Positions 24,343 to 36,586 of a stretch of 64,000 nucleotides of DNA are shown one piece after another. This stretch comes from Stictocephala bisonia (lineage: Eukaryota; Arthropoda; Insecta; Hemiptera; Membracidae). The DNA is taken from NCBI GenBank assembly GCA_035578905.1, contig JAQJVL010000737.1, forward strand, positions 154,501 through 218,500, in the 5' to 3' direction. The notes under the pieces were generated by a model that saw only the letters and a list, made by a program, of their open reading frames with translations, did no database searches and was not told the origin of the DNA. The translations under genes were made by a program, and so were the position numbers. The stretch's first letter is position 1. Each line of letters begins with the position of its first letter.

Positions 24343-24404
24343 TTCAGGCACAATGTGATAAATAACCTATCAACATTTGTTTATAACTTTGCATTGTGCC
24401 TGAA
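24343..24404. repeat. 13-bp inverted repeat with 36-base loop
   Basis: TTCAGGCACAATG (24343-24355) and CATTGTGCCTGAA (24392-24404) are exact reverse complements. The loop has partial pairing of its own. The right arm runs into CTGAAGATGG, a motif discussed with the hammerhead-like repeats. Confidence 0.85.
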
Positions 24405-24834
24405 GATGGATTAGAATAAATTGAAATACTTAGCACAGACAAAATATTTAAAAAGTCTAATATATAAGTATAATATTTTTATACTATTTTAAAATATAAC
24501 ATATTTAACTTTTTCTATATTTGGATGTTATAAAATAAAATTGCAAAATTCTTTTTATAACAACTTTAGATGAAAGGAATATTGAAGATCTTTTTTTTTA
24601 AAGGTAAATATGGTTTATAAGTTGAAAAGGCATATATCTCAATTTTATTTAAATACATCTTTTTAAGGAAATATTTAAAGAACATCTCTAATACGTAGTT
24701 TTGTATCTATATAAATTATAATTGAGTAATGCACAAGTTACATTATAATAAAAAATATACAATCAAACAAGGAGCCTATTTAAAAAACAAGTAGATCTCT
24801 GAGGGGTTTCCGATGTATCTAATTTGTTTGGTGC

Positions 24835-24966
24835 TCAAAACGTATTGAAGGTTAGTTTCGCCCCAATGTTGTAAATCAAGCTTCTGTGTCCTTTACCCGT
24901 GGTAACGAATTCAACAGATCGTTTGTCGAACCTGGCTGGCACTCGTTTGACGACAAAGCCCTCAGT
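24835..24966 (-). CDS. candidate coding patch, 43 codons (unconfirmed)
   Basis: On the minus strand the frame from ACT (24966) to TGA (24837-24835) reads TEGFVVKRVPARFDKRSVEF, then VTTGKGHRSLIYNIG and on to FNTF. Composition and GC content are strongly protein-like, with two Lys-Arg pairs. A stop lies directly upstream, so an acceptor such as GCTAG or CTGAG just before would be needed; both have weak pyrimidine tracts. It may be the tail of an exon, a frameshifted pseudogene continuing from 25020-24975, or part of a 3' UTR. Family not recognised. Confidence 0.35.
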   Translation of the reverse strand, partial: TEGFVVKRVPARFDKRSVEFVTTGKGHRSLIYNIGAKLTFNTF

Positions 24967-24974
24967 CTAGCTAT

Positions 24975-25020
24975 TCAATTAATTCCACCCAGGGAATCCA
25001 ATATTCCCTCGTCAATCCCA
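24975..25020 (-). CDS. possible alternative terminal exon of the Trp/Gly-rich gene
   Basis: An acceptor GGTTTACAG ends at 25021. The next base T would complete the GC left by the exon ending at 25613 (alanine again), and the frame then reads GIDEGILDSLGGIN to a TGA at 24977-24975. It would give a product about 75 residues shorter than the form using 20783. The phase agreement has a one-in-three chance by luck; the local GC-richness and matching acceptor motif are the other support. Confidence 0.35.
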
Positions 25021-25606
25021 CTGTAAACCTGTTAGCTCATGTAATCAAATCTTTCAATTGAACTTTATAATGGCAATGACAAAGTTAAGAGGTAAAATAT
25101 CGACCTAATGAACTTACAATAAATAACGATTTAATTACTTTTGAATTGATGTTAGAATTTGTTATGTTTGGTAAATGTATCTTGAAAAATAATTACATTA
25201 AAGTGTATATTAAATTAACATTAAGAACTGTATCAAATGTTTTATGCATTAGCATAAAACTTTCTAGTGTTGAAAAGCGTTTTCTTGAACGCCACATGAA
25301 CTAATATTGTAAATATGCGTATGTCACTATGAATGTGTCTAATATGTAACAGCACATGAATTCTTATAAAAAACACATAAATAAATCATCAGAATTAGGC
25401 ATAACGAATTAATAGGAAGGAATGAAAATGCCTTAAAGAATAGGGCCAAATGTTTTCTGTATTAGTGTTTTATTTATTTGATGAAAATTGGATAGGTGTA
25501 CTTACTCAATAATATAAAGTAATATTATCATAATATTTTTGTATCGTGAATATATATCTTTTTAACTTATATAAATACGTATACTGTATAAAATACAAAG
25601 TACTGT

Positions 25607-25612
25607 ACTCAC
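25607..25612 (-). promoter_or_regulatory. splice donor GTGAGT
   Basis: A full match to the intronic donor consensus placed one base before the read-through stop. This decides that the Trp-rich frame is spliced rather than ending at HKA. Confidence 0.75.
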
Positions 25613-27294
25613 GCTTTGTGTCCTGAACCCCAAGGTGGATGAGATGGTTCGTTATAGGTCCAGCTAGGGCCAGGAGGAGCTGTAGGCACGGCGTAGTTCC
25701 ACTTTGAATGCTCTGTCTTGTCATGAGCCCCGTGATGTCCGGAGTCATGAGGGCCTTGATTCCAAGAGCCTTGATTCCACGATCCTCCATGGCCTGAAGG
25801 AGATGGCCCTTGTCCCCAAGAACCTTGATTCCAGGAGGAACTGGGTCCCTGACTCCATCCAGGTCCTGTAGGCTGATTAGACCACGACCCTGGCTGTTTA
25901 TTCCATCCTTGACTAGATGCTCCCTGGTTCCATCCATTCGAGGGGCTTGGTCCTTGATTCCATCCTCCACCATACCCTTGGCTCCAACCACCACTTGAAG
26001 AACTACCCCAACCTTGTCCTTTTGAACCGGAATTCCACCCAGGCCCTGTTGGTCCTTGAGACCACCCTGGATCTGGTCTATTTTGGCCCGATCCTGAATG
26101 GGAACCTCCGTGAGGATATGTTTGTCCCCATCCTTGGGAAGGGCTCTGATTCCAACCTGTGTTTGAACCTCCTTGATTCCAAGAGCTTCCAGATCCTTGA
26201 GACCAACCAGAACCAGGCGATGGACTTTGATTCCATCCTCCTCCTAAAGGACGATTTGACCAACTAGATCCTCCTCCTTGGTTCCAAACATTTCCAGATC
26301 CACTTCCTTGATTCCAAGAAGGAGCTGTCCCACTTCCCTTGTTCCAAGATCCTCCATATGTGCCACCTTGATTCCAAGAGTTACTTGATCCACTTCCTTG
26401 ATTCCATGTACCTCCTGAACCACTTCCCTGGTTCCAAGAGTTACCCGATCCACCTTGATTCGACCAACCTCCTGAGCCCTGGTTCCAGCTACCTCCTTGA
26501 TTCCAGCTTGGATTACCCGGTCGCATTAGGTCCCATTGAGCAGATATAGGGTCTCGAGGCATACTATAGCCCCACTGTGATGGTGGGGCTTTGCTGTTCC
26601 AAGACTGTGGATCTTGTGGTCTATTGTAACTCCAGCCTGATGCGTATCCTTGTCCTCCCCAACTAGATGGGGGACCGTATCCACCACCACTGCTCCAGCC
26701 TGGCCCAGTGCTTCCCCAGCCACCAGCACCTTTATTGTGGTTATGGTGTTCTTGTCCTGGTGGTCCCCCAATCCAGTTCATCACACCACCTGTAACTTTC
26801 GTACTATCGTCCCACTTACCTCCTCCTGATGGAGGTATTCTAGTGCCCCACCCCCCACTGTTACCATATCCACTGTTCCATCCTTGATGAGTCTGAGACC
26901 ACCCTGAAACACCTTGTCCTTGAGGTTGTTCAGCTCCCCACCCCGGATCCACTGGTCTTATACTTCCTGACCATGACCCTCCTCGCCAGCCTGGATCGCC
27001 TTTGGGGGTCCAAGTCCCCTTGTTCATACGGTATGCCCATTCTGGACTGAGGTTATCGTAGCCGTTTCCCCGGTATTCAGGATTCTGTGCTGCAGACGAG
27101 CCACACCGTGTGCAGCCTGGAGAGTCCCAGGAAAAGGATGCTACCCCTGTCCCGCCACGTGAGTCCCAGGTCCCCGGTCCTCCGTAGTTGTTGCCGTAGC
27201 GACTCGTGTAATACTGGTCACTGCGGGCTTGTCGGTACAGGGACGACCCTCCTTGTTGGACTACCACTGCAAGCAGAGCTGGCACCAGCCACAT
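25613..27294 (-). CDS. secreted Gly/Ser/Trp/Asn/Gln-rich repetitive protein, main exon
   Basis: The exon begins exactly at an ATG preceded by TTTCAG, an acceptor, so an upstream 5'-UTR exon is likely. Residues 1-17 (MWLVPALLAVVVQQGGS) look like a signal peptide, so the product should enter the secretory pathway. A CTRC pair of cysteines is at 61-64. Residues 70-250 are Gly/Trp/Pro-rich. About 260-520 is a low-complexity array of short motifs such as GSWNQGSG, GGWNQS, GPGWSQG and SGSSWNQG. The C-terminal part has a His-rich HDSGHHGAHDKTEH and PPGPSWTYNEPSHPPW. There are no membrane segments after the signal. Such composition suggests an extracellular structural or coating material (cuticle, silk, cement, egg or saliva), but this is inference. 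The exon ends at the donor GC-GTGAGTAC (phase 2); reading through gives an immediate TGA at 25611-25609. GC content is much higher than the flanks. Confidence 0.85.
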
Positions 27295-27300
27295 CTGAAA

Positions 27301-28290
27301 CTAGCCGCATATAATATTAATCTTACATATATAATAATAATATTACGTTGATCAAGGTGCTTTTATTATATAAATAATTGATGTTACAATTTATTTTTTA
27401 AATATATGTGAACCTTCAGTTGAATAAAAAGTTTGTGATTTCATTCTCATTACACGTAACTTAAAGTGTTTTACATAGATACAGAAACTACGTTCAGTAA
27501 AAGACTACAGTACTAATAGGCATTTAAAATGTCGCAGAAGTTTCAGTGGAATTGAGGCTGCAATTTCTAAACTACCAGTTTTCACTAACCAATGAACGAT
27601 ATGTTTAATTTATAACGTTTTATAAGTTATAATTGACATGCATCTTTCCCTTTTTGCAGAATTGGTTTTATATTTTTGGGTATTACTCTTGTCAGTGAAG
27701 AAATCGATCACTGTACAAGAATTTCTGATCAAACCAAGATTATATACCAGATCCTGGATTTGAGATACAGCTTGAGTTTACCATGAGTTATCCTAAAATA
27801 TCAATTTCTCACAATTCAACATGGGGAACTTAAAAAATCGCTTTGTCAGTTGTCATATGTACCTACAATTAACTTTATTTTTTATGTTTTTAACATTTTA
27901 TTTTGTATATGCTTTTAACCTAACTATGAAGTATTGTTGATTAAACACAATTATAAAACAAAAGTATTTTAAAGTATGTTATTTTATATCCATTGCTAAG
28001 ACAAATGTAGTAGGAAAGGTAAATAAATGTAATTGTTGTTTAACAAAATAAATAGATAGTAAATATAATTTTGTTGGTCTAACGGTATCTTTGTCGATAC
28101 AGATTTTAAATTTAGAAACTTAATTGAAGATTATAGTCAATCGTATATTATTTAAGTGGAGTATAGTCAGTATTTATATAGATTTACATAAAGATAATAA
28201 AAGATGTTAATTAATTATAGAGTAAGCTCATTTTGGTAATAATATTGAATCAAGTCTAACCAAGATAGCTCCTTAGATAACCGCAATAAC
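27301..28290. other. upstream of the Trp-rich gene; no gene seen
   Basis: AT-rich. The promoter and 5' non-coding exon of the minus-strand gene should lie here or further to the right, but I cannot place them from sequence alone. Confidence 0.5.
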
Positions 28291-28299
28291 ACACCGGTT

Positions 28300-29228
28300 A
28301 TTTTCTGTTATTGGACAACGGGATCCGTGTGTAACTGAATCATATGAGGTTCTAATTAATTTCCCCTGCTACACGTGATGTGATCACGGAGAGCGGTTAA
28401 TACGTGACCAACTGTAATAGGTCGTTAACTGGTTACTCCTGCTAAAGTTGTGTAATCATGGACAAATGTTACTACGTCACCAACGCATATATGCCTGTAA
28501 TTGACTTCCCTGCTACACGCAATGTGGTCACGGACAGTCCTACTACGTGACTAACTCTAATTGGACGTTTGCATTCCTCTGTTAAACATAGCGTGATCAG
28601 GAGCAACTATTACTACGTGACAAACTCCTATAGACCGTTATTGACTTCCTGCTACACGTGAAGTGGTTACGGACAGTGGTTAATACGTGACTAACTGTAG
28701 TAGATCGTTAACTGGCTTCCCCTGCTAAACTTGACGTAATCACTGACAAATGTTACTACGGGATCAACTCCTATACATCAGTAATTGACTCCCCTGTTAA
28801 ACTTGATGTGATCAGGGACAAATGTTACTATTTGACCAACTCGTATAGGTTGACGATTCCCAGCTACATGAGATATGATCACGGACAGTGAGTACTACGT
28901 GAATAACTCTAATAGGTCTTTAATTGGAGTCCACTGCTATACGTGATGTGATCACGGACAAATGTTACTACATAACCAACTCGTATAGGTTGGTAATTGA
29001 CTTCCCTGCTTACACGTGATGTGATCACGGAAAATCTTTACTACGTGACCAACACCTATTTGTCGGTAATTGACTTCCCTGCTACACGTGATGTGCTCAC
29101 GAACAGAGGTTACTGCTTGAATAAATTCTATAGATTGGTAATTGACTCCCCTGACATGCGTGATGTGATTACGGACAAATGTTACTACGTGACCAACTCC
29201 TACAGGTCAGTAATTGACTTCATGTGGT
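28300..29228. repeat. 72-bp minisatellite, ~13 diverged copies
   Basis: The unit is about CTACACGTGATGTGATCACG, then GACAAATGTTACTACGTGAC, then CAACTCCTATAGGTCGGTAA and TTGACTTCCCTG. Copies vary at many positions. TGATCACG and CACGTG are near-palindromic cores kept in many units. 72 is a multiple of three, so short frames appear; they are not genes. Confidence 0.93.
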
Positions 29229-29229
29229 A

Positions 29230-31155
29230 AAACTGTTGTTTCAAACAATGTAAAATGTTGAATTTAAACAAACAATGTTTAAATTTGGGCCTAACAGGCG
29301 AATGGTTATTATTCGCTCTGCTGCTCTGCTTACGTCATAGCTCTGCCCTCATCAGTCAAACAGCACTATCCAATCTGCCTGCACCGGCCTTTCACAAATA
29401 TAGCCTTTGTTACGTAACAATTGGTAAACTAGCACGAATATCGTTATTAAACCTTATATTTTGTTCTTTTTACCAAGGAATTAAATGAAATGGCCTTTCA
29501 TACATTGACATTATAAATATGTAATGATACCTGAAAATGATGATATGACTAATTGGAACTCATGCAACGTTCTTTTTTAGTACCATACACTGAACTCTTG
29601 TGGATTTTTGTACTGTTATCTATGGTGACGTACAAATTAATTTCAACTCAGAAATAGGTAATTTATAATTAATTATTTGTATATACGTGAGACTGAGGTA
29701 ATCTAGCGAAAGCTTTCCGTTATAAACCATTATATTTCTAAAAAGTCAGAATCCGTCTATATCCACAATTTTGCATGATGTAGTAACAATTTGCACGTCT
29801 TTATAAATCACTCTGCTCATATCAATAACTGAGATAAATACCACCTTAGTCATAGTTACCAAAATACACCCTCCCCTGAAGACACGAGAGGTTAAATATG
29901 GATATTTTTTATCTGTGGATATAATTTCCAATTATAAGAGTCATTTCACAGGTTAGTTCACTAAATAACTGCCAACTGACTTTGTTTTATAGAAATGAAA
30001 TGAAACAAAACATAATTGATGTGTTACATCCAATTGAGCATTTTTTATGTTCAACGAGTTTTTTAAATCTAAAAGTATCAAATGTCTTTGTGTTCAATAT
30101 GGAGCACTCATAATGCAATTTAATTTATAACAACAATAAAACAAGCATCTGGGCTCAAAGATCTGTCTTTTGAACATAAGGTGCCAACGTCTCACACATT
30201 GCCATAAACGTCTTCAGAATGAGTCAAATATGCCCTGGAGAGGTATATTCCAACATTGATGAGAAATTGGCACCTTAAGTCCAATTGACACCTTTTTGAG
30301 TCCAACACTTAGTTTTAATATGTAAAATTAAGTTTAACTAAAATGTCAGGACATGCTACTTTATTAAAATTTTTCTATACGTTGGTTTATTGAATTACGA
30401 GTGCTAGGAGATATTCTTTCTTATAATTTATCTTTCCATACTATTCAAACATATCAATAAATAAATATAAAACTAGTTGTCCAAACAAAATAAATAAATA
30501 CATTTGAAACTGACAAATAACTGGCTACCAAACTTGTATTTAAACCCCCGATTTTCCAAAATGTCAATTATAAATAAACATTACTAATAAATGTACTTTA
30601 ATTTTTAGGTTTTAATAGATTCATGCTTTATTATAATAAATAAGAAAACAAGACTCAATAATATAGAAGTGTATATAAACTTTTTACACTTTCTTTTTGA
30701 TACTTTAATAAAAACAAATTAGATTCCTCAACATCATTCATCGTTCATTTCCGTTATTTTTAACCTAAAATAAAGATGAAGTTGTTTTAGAACGGAAATG
30801 ACAATCACGGTAAACGCCAGAGGCAAGCTAACACGGGCTGTTAACGTCAAAAAGCTCTTATCTCCTAATCTCCGAGGAACGGAATATTCATGCTGTAGTT
30901 AGAGGGCAGATAATTTTCCTTTTGAAATTATAATTTTTAATGAAGTTGAAATATTTGTGGCTTGGGTAATTAATTAGAGATTTTAAAAAACTCTATTTTT
31001 ATGAAAATATGATATTTTGATTTAGCTTCATTTTACTTAGTTTTTATGGTATTTTTTGTTTGAAATTCCTTAAAATACTATGATTACTTTGATTACAAGT
31101 AAATACCACATAACTAATCAAGTACGTAATATATATTTGAAATGTACATACATTA
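29230..31155. other. no supported gene
   Basis: A 77-codon plus frame at 29255-29488 begins with a leucine-rich hydrophobic run (GEWLLFALLLCLRHSSAL) in GC-richer DNA, but has no recognised domain and looks like repeat-derived or chance sequence. The rest is AT-rich. Confidence 0.45.
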
Positions 31156-31159
31156 TCGT

Positions 31160-31200
31160 TATCGATTTCGGTTAACTAATCTTACAATTCTCGGACCAGA
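31160..31200 (-). repeat. diverged copy of the hammerhead-like dispersed repeat
   Basis: On the minus strand GTCCGAGAATTGTAAGATTA, then GTTAACCGAAATCGATAACG parallels the copy at 52739-52767. The GAAA is kept; the CUGANGA-like box is degenerate. Confidence 0.45.
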
Positions 31201-31267
31201 TGGATGCACAAACGAATGGTTTGTGGAACGTTTATGTTAGGAACAGTAATCCCAACCGTACTTGTAT

Positions 31268-31850
31268 ATGTGGGTTTCATTCCTCTGTGAGTCAATCTTG
31301 TTTGAGGATGGTAGGCGTGATTTACATAAATCTATCACTATGATTTACAAACATACATTTTGTACTTATAGTGTACAGTTATGTTGTGGGTTTCATTCCT
31401 CTGTGAGTCAATCTTGTTTGAGAATGGTAGGCGTGGTTTACATAAATCTATCACTATGATATACAAACATACATTTTGTACTTATAGTGTATAGTTATGT
31501 TGTGGGTTTCATTCCTCTGTGAATCAATCTTGTTTGAGAATGGTAGGCGTGGTTTACCTAAATATATTACTATGATATACAAACATACATTTTGTACTTA
31601 TAGTGTATAGTTATGTTGTGTGTTTCATTCCTCTGCGAGTCAATCTTGTTTGAGGTTGGTAAGCGTGGTTTACCTAAATCTATCACTATGATATACAAAC
31701 ATACATTTTTTACTTATAGTGTATGGTTATGTTGTTTGTTTCATTCCTCTGTGAATCAATCTTGTTTGAGGTTGGTAAGTGTGGTTTAGCTAAATCTATC
31801 ACTATGATATACAAACATACATTTTTGACTTATAGTATATAGTTTTGTTT
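31268..31850 (+). repeat. 116-bp tandem repeat, 5 copies
   Basis: TGGGTTTCATTCCTCTGTGA recurs at 31271, 31387, 31503, 31619 and 31735, an exact 116-bp step. Each unit contains TTTGAGGATGGTAGGCGTG, then TTTACATAAATCTATCACTA and CATTTTGTACTTATAGTGTA. It is related to single copies at 41495-41590 (plus) and 52725-52790 (minus). The unit therefore derives from a dispersed element that was later amplified in tandem. Confidence 0.93.
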
Positions 31851-31869
31851 GGGTTTCGTGACGTTCATG

Positions 31870-33005
31870 TGGAATGTTTTTATGTCCAACGCGTAGTATT
31901 TTACTCAAGAAATTATTGATTTTAGAAAACACATTTTATGGCCCCATTCCCCAGCATATTACACTATGACTACTATTTTTAATGCAGAATCTTATTGCTT
32001 AAAATTGCCAACTCTCGATATTTGTTGTGGGGTGTAATCTATTGCGTAATTTTCAAAACACATTCACTGCGGGAATCCCACAAGCACTTAGTTAATGTTA
32101 AATAGCAGCTTTAACTTTATAGCATAAATGTAATACATCGTATGGCTTTCAAAGCCAGCCTCCAAACTAAAAGGAAGAGGAATTAAAATTTGATTAGAAT
32201 TAGACGAATACGTAATATTTAAATCAAATAAAAATCTAAGCTTCAAAATACTTGTATAAACTAAATGTGGTCCACACACTTTGATCAGCTGGAGTTATTG
32301 CTTGGATACAACCATATCCCGAGTAAGGTTGTATCTAAGCATGTTTGTTGGTATGTGAATGTTTGTTTATACATGAATTATACAAAACACAAACAATATT
32401 ATTAAATTAATTTAACATTGTTAAATTAAAATTAATATTAACAAGCATTAAAAGTCTATAATTACCATTGCACCCATTAATAATTGGTTGTATACAAGTT
32501 TTCAACATACACTTTTATCTTATTTATTAACCCACCAGCCCGCCCATACACGTACAGTGGTATTAACTGTACGCTACTGGATCTATTGTGACGTTTTTAT
32601 GTATTATTATTATGACTAATCTTTGTTTAAAATTGAAACACCACACACACACTCACTTACTTAACTGACTCATCATGAAAGATCTAAATCCAATCACCCG
32701 ATTGAGGCTAAATTTGATGGATAACTAATTTTGTATCATACAATAGGCAAACCGATTGAGGATTGTTCCAAATTCCATTCCTAAAGGGTAGAAAGACTCC
32801 TGAAAAGTACCCATTCTCCCATAAGAATAACTGGCAATAATTAACATCATATAAAAAAACAAAAAGTTCTAAATAGCTGTTCTCTTAATTTTAATTGTGC
32901 AAACATAGTGCTTTTGACCTACTACAAGTAAATGTACAGTACGTGTTTTTAAAACTTTTGAGACATTTCCACAATAAAATTAATTAAACTCATTAGGTCA
33001 TTAAA
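31870..33005. other. no gene seen
   Basis: AT-rich. At 32525-32560 a single fragment of the ~36-bp monomer occurs (CCCGCCCATACACGTACAGT). Nothing else was recognised. Confidence 0.55.
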
Positions 33006-33009
33006 CTCA

Positions 33010-33048
33010 TTGTTAGGGTTAGTTCATCCATTGAACTAACCCTAACAA
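33010..33048. repeat. perfect 17-bp inverted repeat containing TTAGGGTTAG
   Basis: Arms 33010-33026 and 33032-33048 are exact reverse complements with a 5-base loop. The arms carry TTAGGGTTAG, a telomere-like string, but only about two units, so chance is possible. Confidence 0.9.
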
Positions 33049-33049
33049 A

Positions 33050-36000
33050 TACAAACTGTACAGTCAAGTTTACGTGAGAACTTTCTAAACCAATTCTGGT
33101 CAAAACTAGTCTCAGATACGGCTACGGCTTGTTACCACTTTCTGTGCACTAGAATACATAGTTAGGGAATCGTACAAAGAAAACTCAAAATATATGAAGG
33201 TAGTTGACCTAAAGACAACACAAAATAAAACTTCTGATGACCTTGCTATTCCAGCCAACAATATTACAACAACGACCAAAACATAAAAACCAAAATACAG
33301 TAAGAATTTTTGAACATTTTAAATGTTAAGAAAAAATCAAATCATACATGCTAAATGAGAAGCTTTCATAGCAAGGTAGAATTAAACATTTTAGTAAAAC
33401 ACAACATGTGACAAAAAAAGATACCTCCCAAATCCACAAAACTGAAACGTTAAAAACAATAGCATAGCCGGAAATAGTAAATTAAAGGTATACTTTATTC
33501 AAAACGAGAAAGTTTCTAACAGTATACAAGTTACTCAATATTGAAAGAAAAATATGCGGACATCTGTAAACACAAATATATCACAAAGAAAGATGAAATA
33601 GCATCTAAAGAAAAGGTCAATAAGGAAATACAACCAGTGAACAATGAAAAATAAATGAAAATTATTTTTAGAACAGTAAATGAGGACAACCGACAATAGG
33701 ATAAGCAGAAGTATGATAAAGAAGTCATCATTAAGAGCAATATCAGGTGGATCACAGAAATCAATATGAGAGTGCTACAGTTTTACATTTGAGGATTTTA
33801 AAGGAAAGTCGGTCAAACTGAAGATCCTTCAAGATAAGGAAGCCGCTTTTTTTTAATAAGCAGAGTATGGAAAAAGTGATTTTTTTTATGTAGAAAGAGA
33901 ATAGCAATCCGAGTGGATGAAGTACTAGGCAAAAAATAAAATAAAAACCTAACCCGTACAATGAATAAATTAGTCCAATGTTGTCCATAAAGTAATAATT
34001 ATATAATGTATAGTCTTGAAACACAGACCAAGGTCATAGGCCAGGGGAACACGAGCGTAGCGAATATTGTGTAGACTGTAGAGCGTGCAGAAGTGTTCCA
34101 AGGTAAAAGTGTGGAATATAATGTTTTTTTACAAACTGGTAAAATATAACACATCACAAGTTTAGTACACGGAAAAATAGAAAGTACTTTGATAGTAGAT
34201 TTAGATAAACCTAAGCCATATTATTAACAGATTAAAGAGAAACATGGATGTTTGTCTCGAGTACAGTTTCCATTATTCAACATTTTGTAAGGTTTAAACA
34301 GAGTAACTGTATAAAACTTATAAAATATTTAGTGCACATTGTAACTTTTAGATTTAAATGTTGTTTTAACATTACTTATTCTGTTAGTGTTACAGCTTTA
34401 CATTCTTACTCGTACATTTGTTTAGTGTACATTCATATTTTAATATATTTATCAATACCTTAGCACTTTAATACTTTACCATTGGGGTTATTTCAGGTAA
34501 TTCGCAAACACGTAGCTAGTTAAAGAAAGAGGGGAGTAAATTGGGTCAGCAGGAGTGGTGAGTCAGAACTAATGTGGGGTGACAGAGCCGTTAACTCAAA
34601 ATGGACTGTCCCCGCTACCCTTCGGAGAATAGTTTTCTAAATAACAGCTTACTTGCTGAAGACTTTATGCTACATGTATGTAGCATGGGAGGGCAAAATA
34701 AGACTTATTTGTTTACCGTAAAATAGAAGCAATAAACATATATATTACATAATAATGATGTTTATTTCAGTAACAAAAAAATCATATCTTTAGATAGTAC
34801 AAGCATTTTTATTTATTTAATTTCTAATTTTAAAATATTTTGACCAATCTATTTTTATAAAGTACTGTTTTGAAAAAGAACTAATTTTTGGATGAATTAT
34901 TGTGTCAAGTGCAAACAAGTTCATAAACTGTTTTATTATTTGAAGAGTGAACAACAATTATTTCTTTGTTTGCATAGAACTAAGAAACTTGTAATAATAA
35001 CAGCTTTTATACAAACATCAATGAGACATTTACTATACAAACACTTATATTATACAAATGTACTGTAAGATTGTTAAACTTTTGTCAACAATGTTTGCCA
35101 TAAACAATTATTTAATTATTTAAATTACGAATCAAGAGTTAAATAATATTGTCAAGCAAACTGTATGTGCATTGACGATATTATTGTACATAATCTAAAC
35201 ACGTTCCATTATCAATATTACAAACTAAATAGTTAGAAGTGAAGATCATGTAAGTCCTGCAGATACATACTTTACGTCAGCCATTTAGTTAAAACATATT
35301 TAACATTTGTTATATTTACTTGCAGTTTCGGCTGGGTAAGTAACTTATTAAACAGTTGCACCCTTTTATAAATATATGTTTCATTTCGGTTTGGAATTTG
35401 TCATGATCATAATCACTATCACTAAATAAAGAATTGTTTAGACATATTTTGATTTATTATCTAGGATCATTTTCAATCCATGATCATAAATTATATGTTT
35501 ATTAATTTTTCTTAGGCCAACATTCCATAGTATTATTACGAAATGTGGCATTGTGTGCGTGACTCCTTGAATTAAACATATTAAATTTTTCTTTTACAAA
35601 AACCAATGACTGCAAAATAAAACTCGAGAGAAGTATAAAACTCTATATAAATGAGCTTATGAACTGGGGAGCTGATGCCCACAATATCATGTATGAATAT
35701 CTTTACAAGCTACATCTACAGATATTTACCGAGTTAAAGCTATAAATCTATAATATTTACACATTCACATGATATCCAGTCTATGTTATGTTATCGTATT
35801 ACCAAAGGTGTTATTGAAGGTATTTCAATTCTTTTTATAAGGTTAAGTGGTAATAAATTATATTTCATAACTATTCATATAAAAATAAATAAGACATAAG
35901 AGAAAAAAATTGGATGACCAGAATCTGATCACAGCCATCTAAATACATTTTTATTGGGTCAATAAAACAATAATGTTTATAAGATTAAGCATGACAAAGT

Positions 36001-36585
36001 AGAAGAGCTTACTCAACGCTTACTAAGGCAACTTTGGTAAATATCTCTAAAAAATATTAAAATATATATTGCCAAAGTTGTCAAACACCAAAAGGATAAG
36101 ATGAATACGTTTTGTACACATAGCTACGTGACTGGAATAGAAAGATTAGTTCTATATTAAACTGAATATAATACTAACTGAATTCTATAACAATGTCAAT
36201 TCGTTATACGCCATGGTGGACATCACTGCCCTTTGTAATTAAATGTTGTCATTACATTCTGGTAATTCAAAGATTTTGAATGTAACCTATTCTCATATTC
36301 AAGCCTAGATCAGCGTGTTAGCTTTCTTCATGATTATTACATTTGGACATGAGTTCAATGTAAACGTGCATTAATTATATCGCCATAAAATATGAGTTAT
36401 TTTTTATTTTAATTAAAGAAGAGGTCGTATTTTTTATTCCAATTGTTTCCTTTGAGGACCTCCCCACTCCTATTATATGACGGTTATGGGTCATTTATCT
36501 ATTTATATTAAATCAGCAAGTCAGCGTGAGATCAATAAAACCTTGACCTGCTCCTGCATATCAGTGTTTTATATAACCAACATGA
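33050..36585. other. long stretch with no supported gene
   Basis: AT-rich. Minus frames at 33531-34024 are hydrophobic because of T-richness and carry no motif. A slightly GC-richer patch at 34490-34630 has no coherent frame. A small hairpin (ATGCTACA/TGTAGCAT) is at about 34669-34688. Confidence 0.5.
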
Positions 36586-36586
36586 C

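Larger units (their letters stand above)
20784..25612 (-). other. intron of the Trp/Gly-rich gene (inferred)
   Basis: Bounded by donor GTGAGT (25612-25607) and acceptor TTACAG (20789-20784). It contains decayed LINE pieces in both orientations (22409-22640 minus, 22690-23345 plus), a SINE (23580-23790), a hairpin (24343-24404) and a possible alternative terminal exon (24975-25020). Its remaining sequence is ordinary AT-rich DNA. Confidence 0.65.

Noticed and set aside
25810..26771. Additional frames antisense to or overlapping the Trp-rich exon
   Set aside because: Shadows caused by the GC-rich, repetitive composition of the real frame.
33531..34024. Two multi-pass membrane-like minus frames
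   Set aside because: Hydrophobicity follows from T-rich DNA; there is no conserved motif, and base composition equals that of the flanks.
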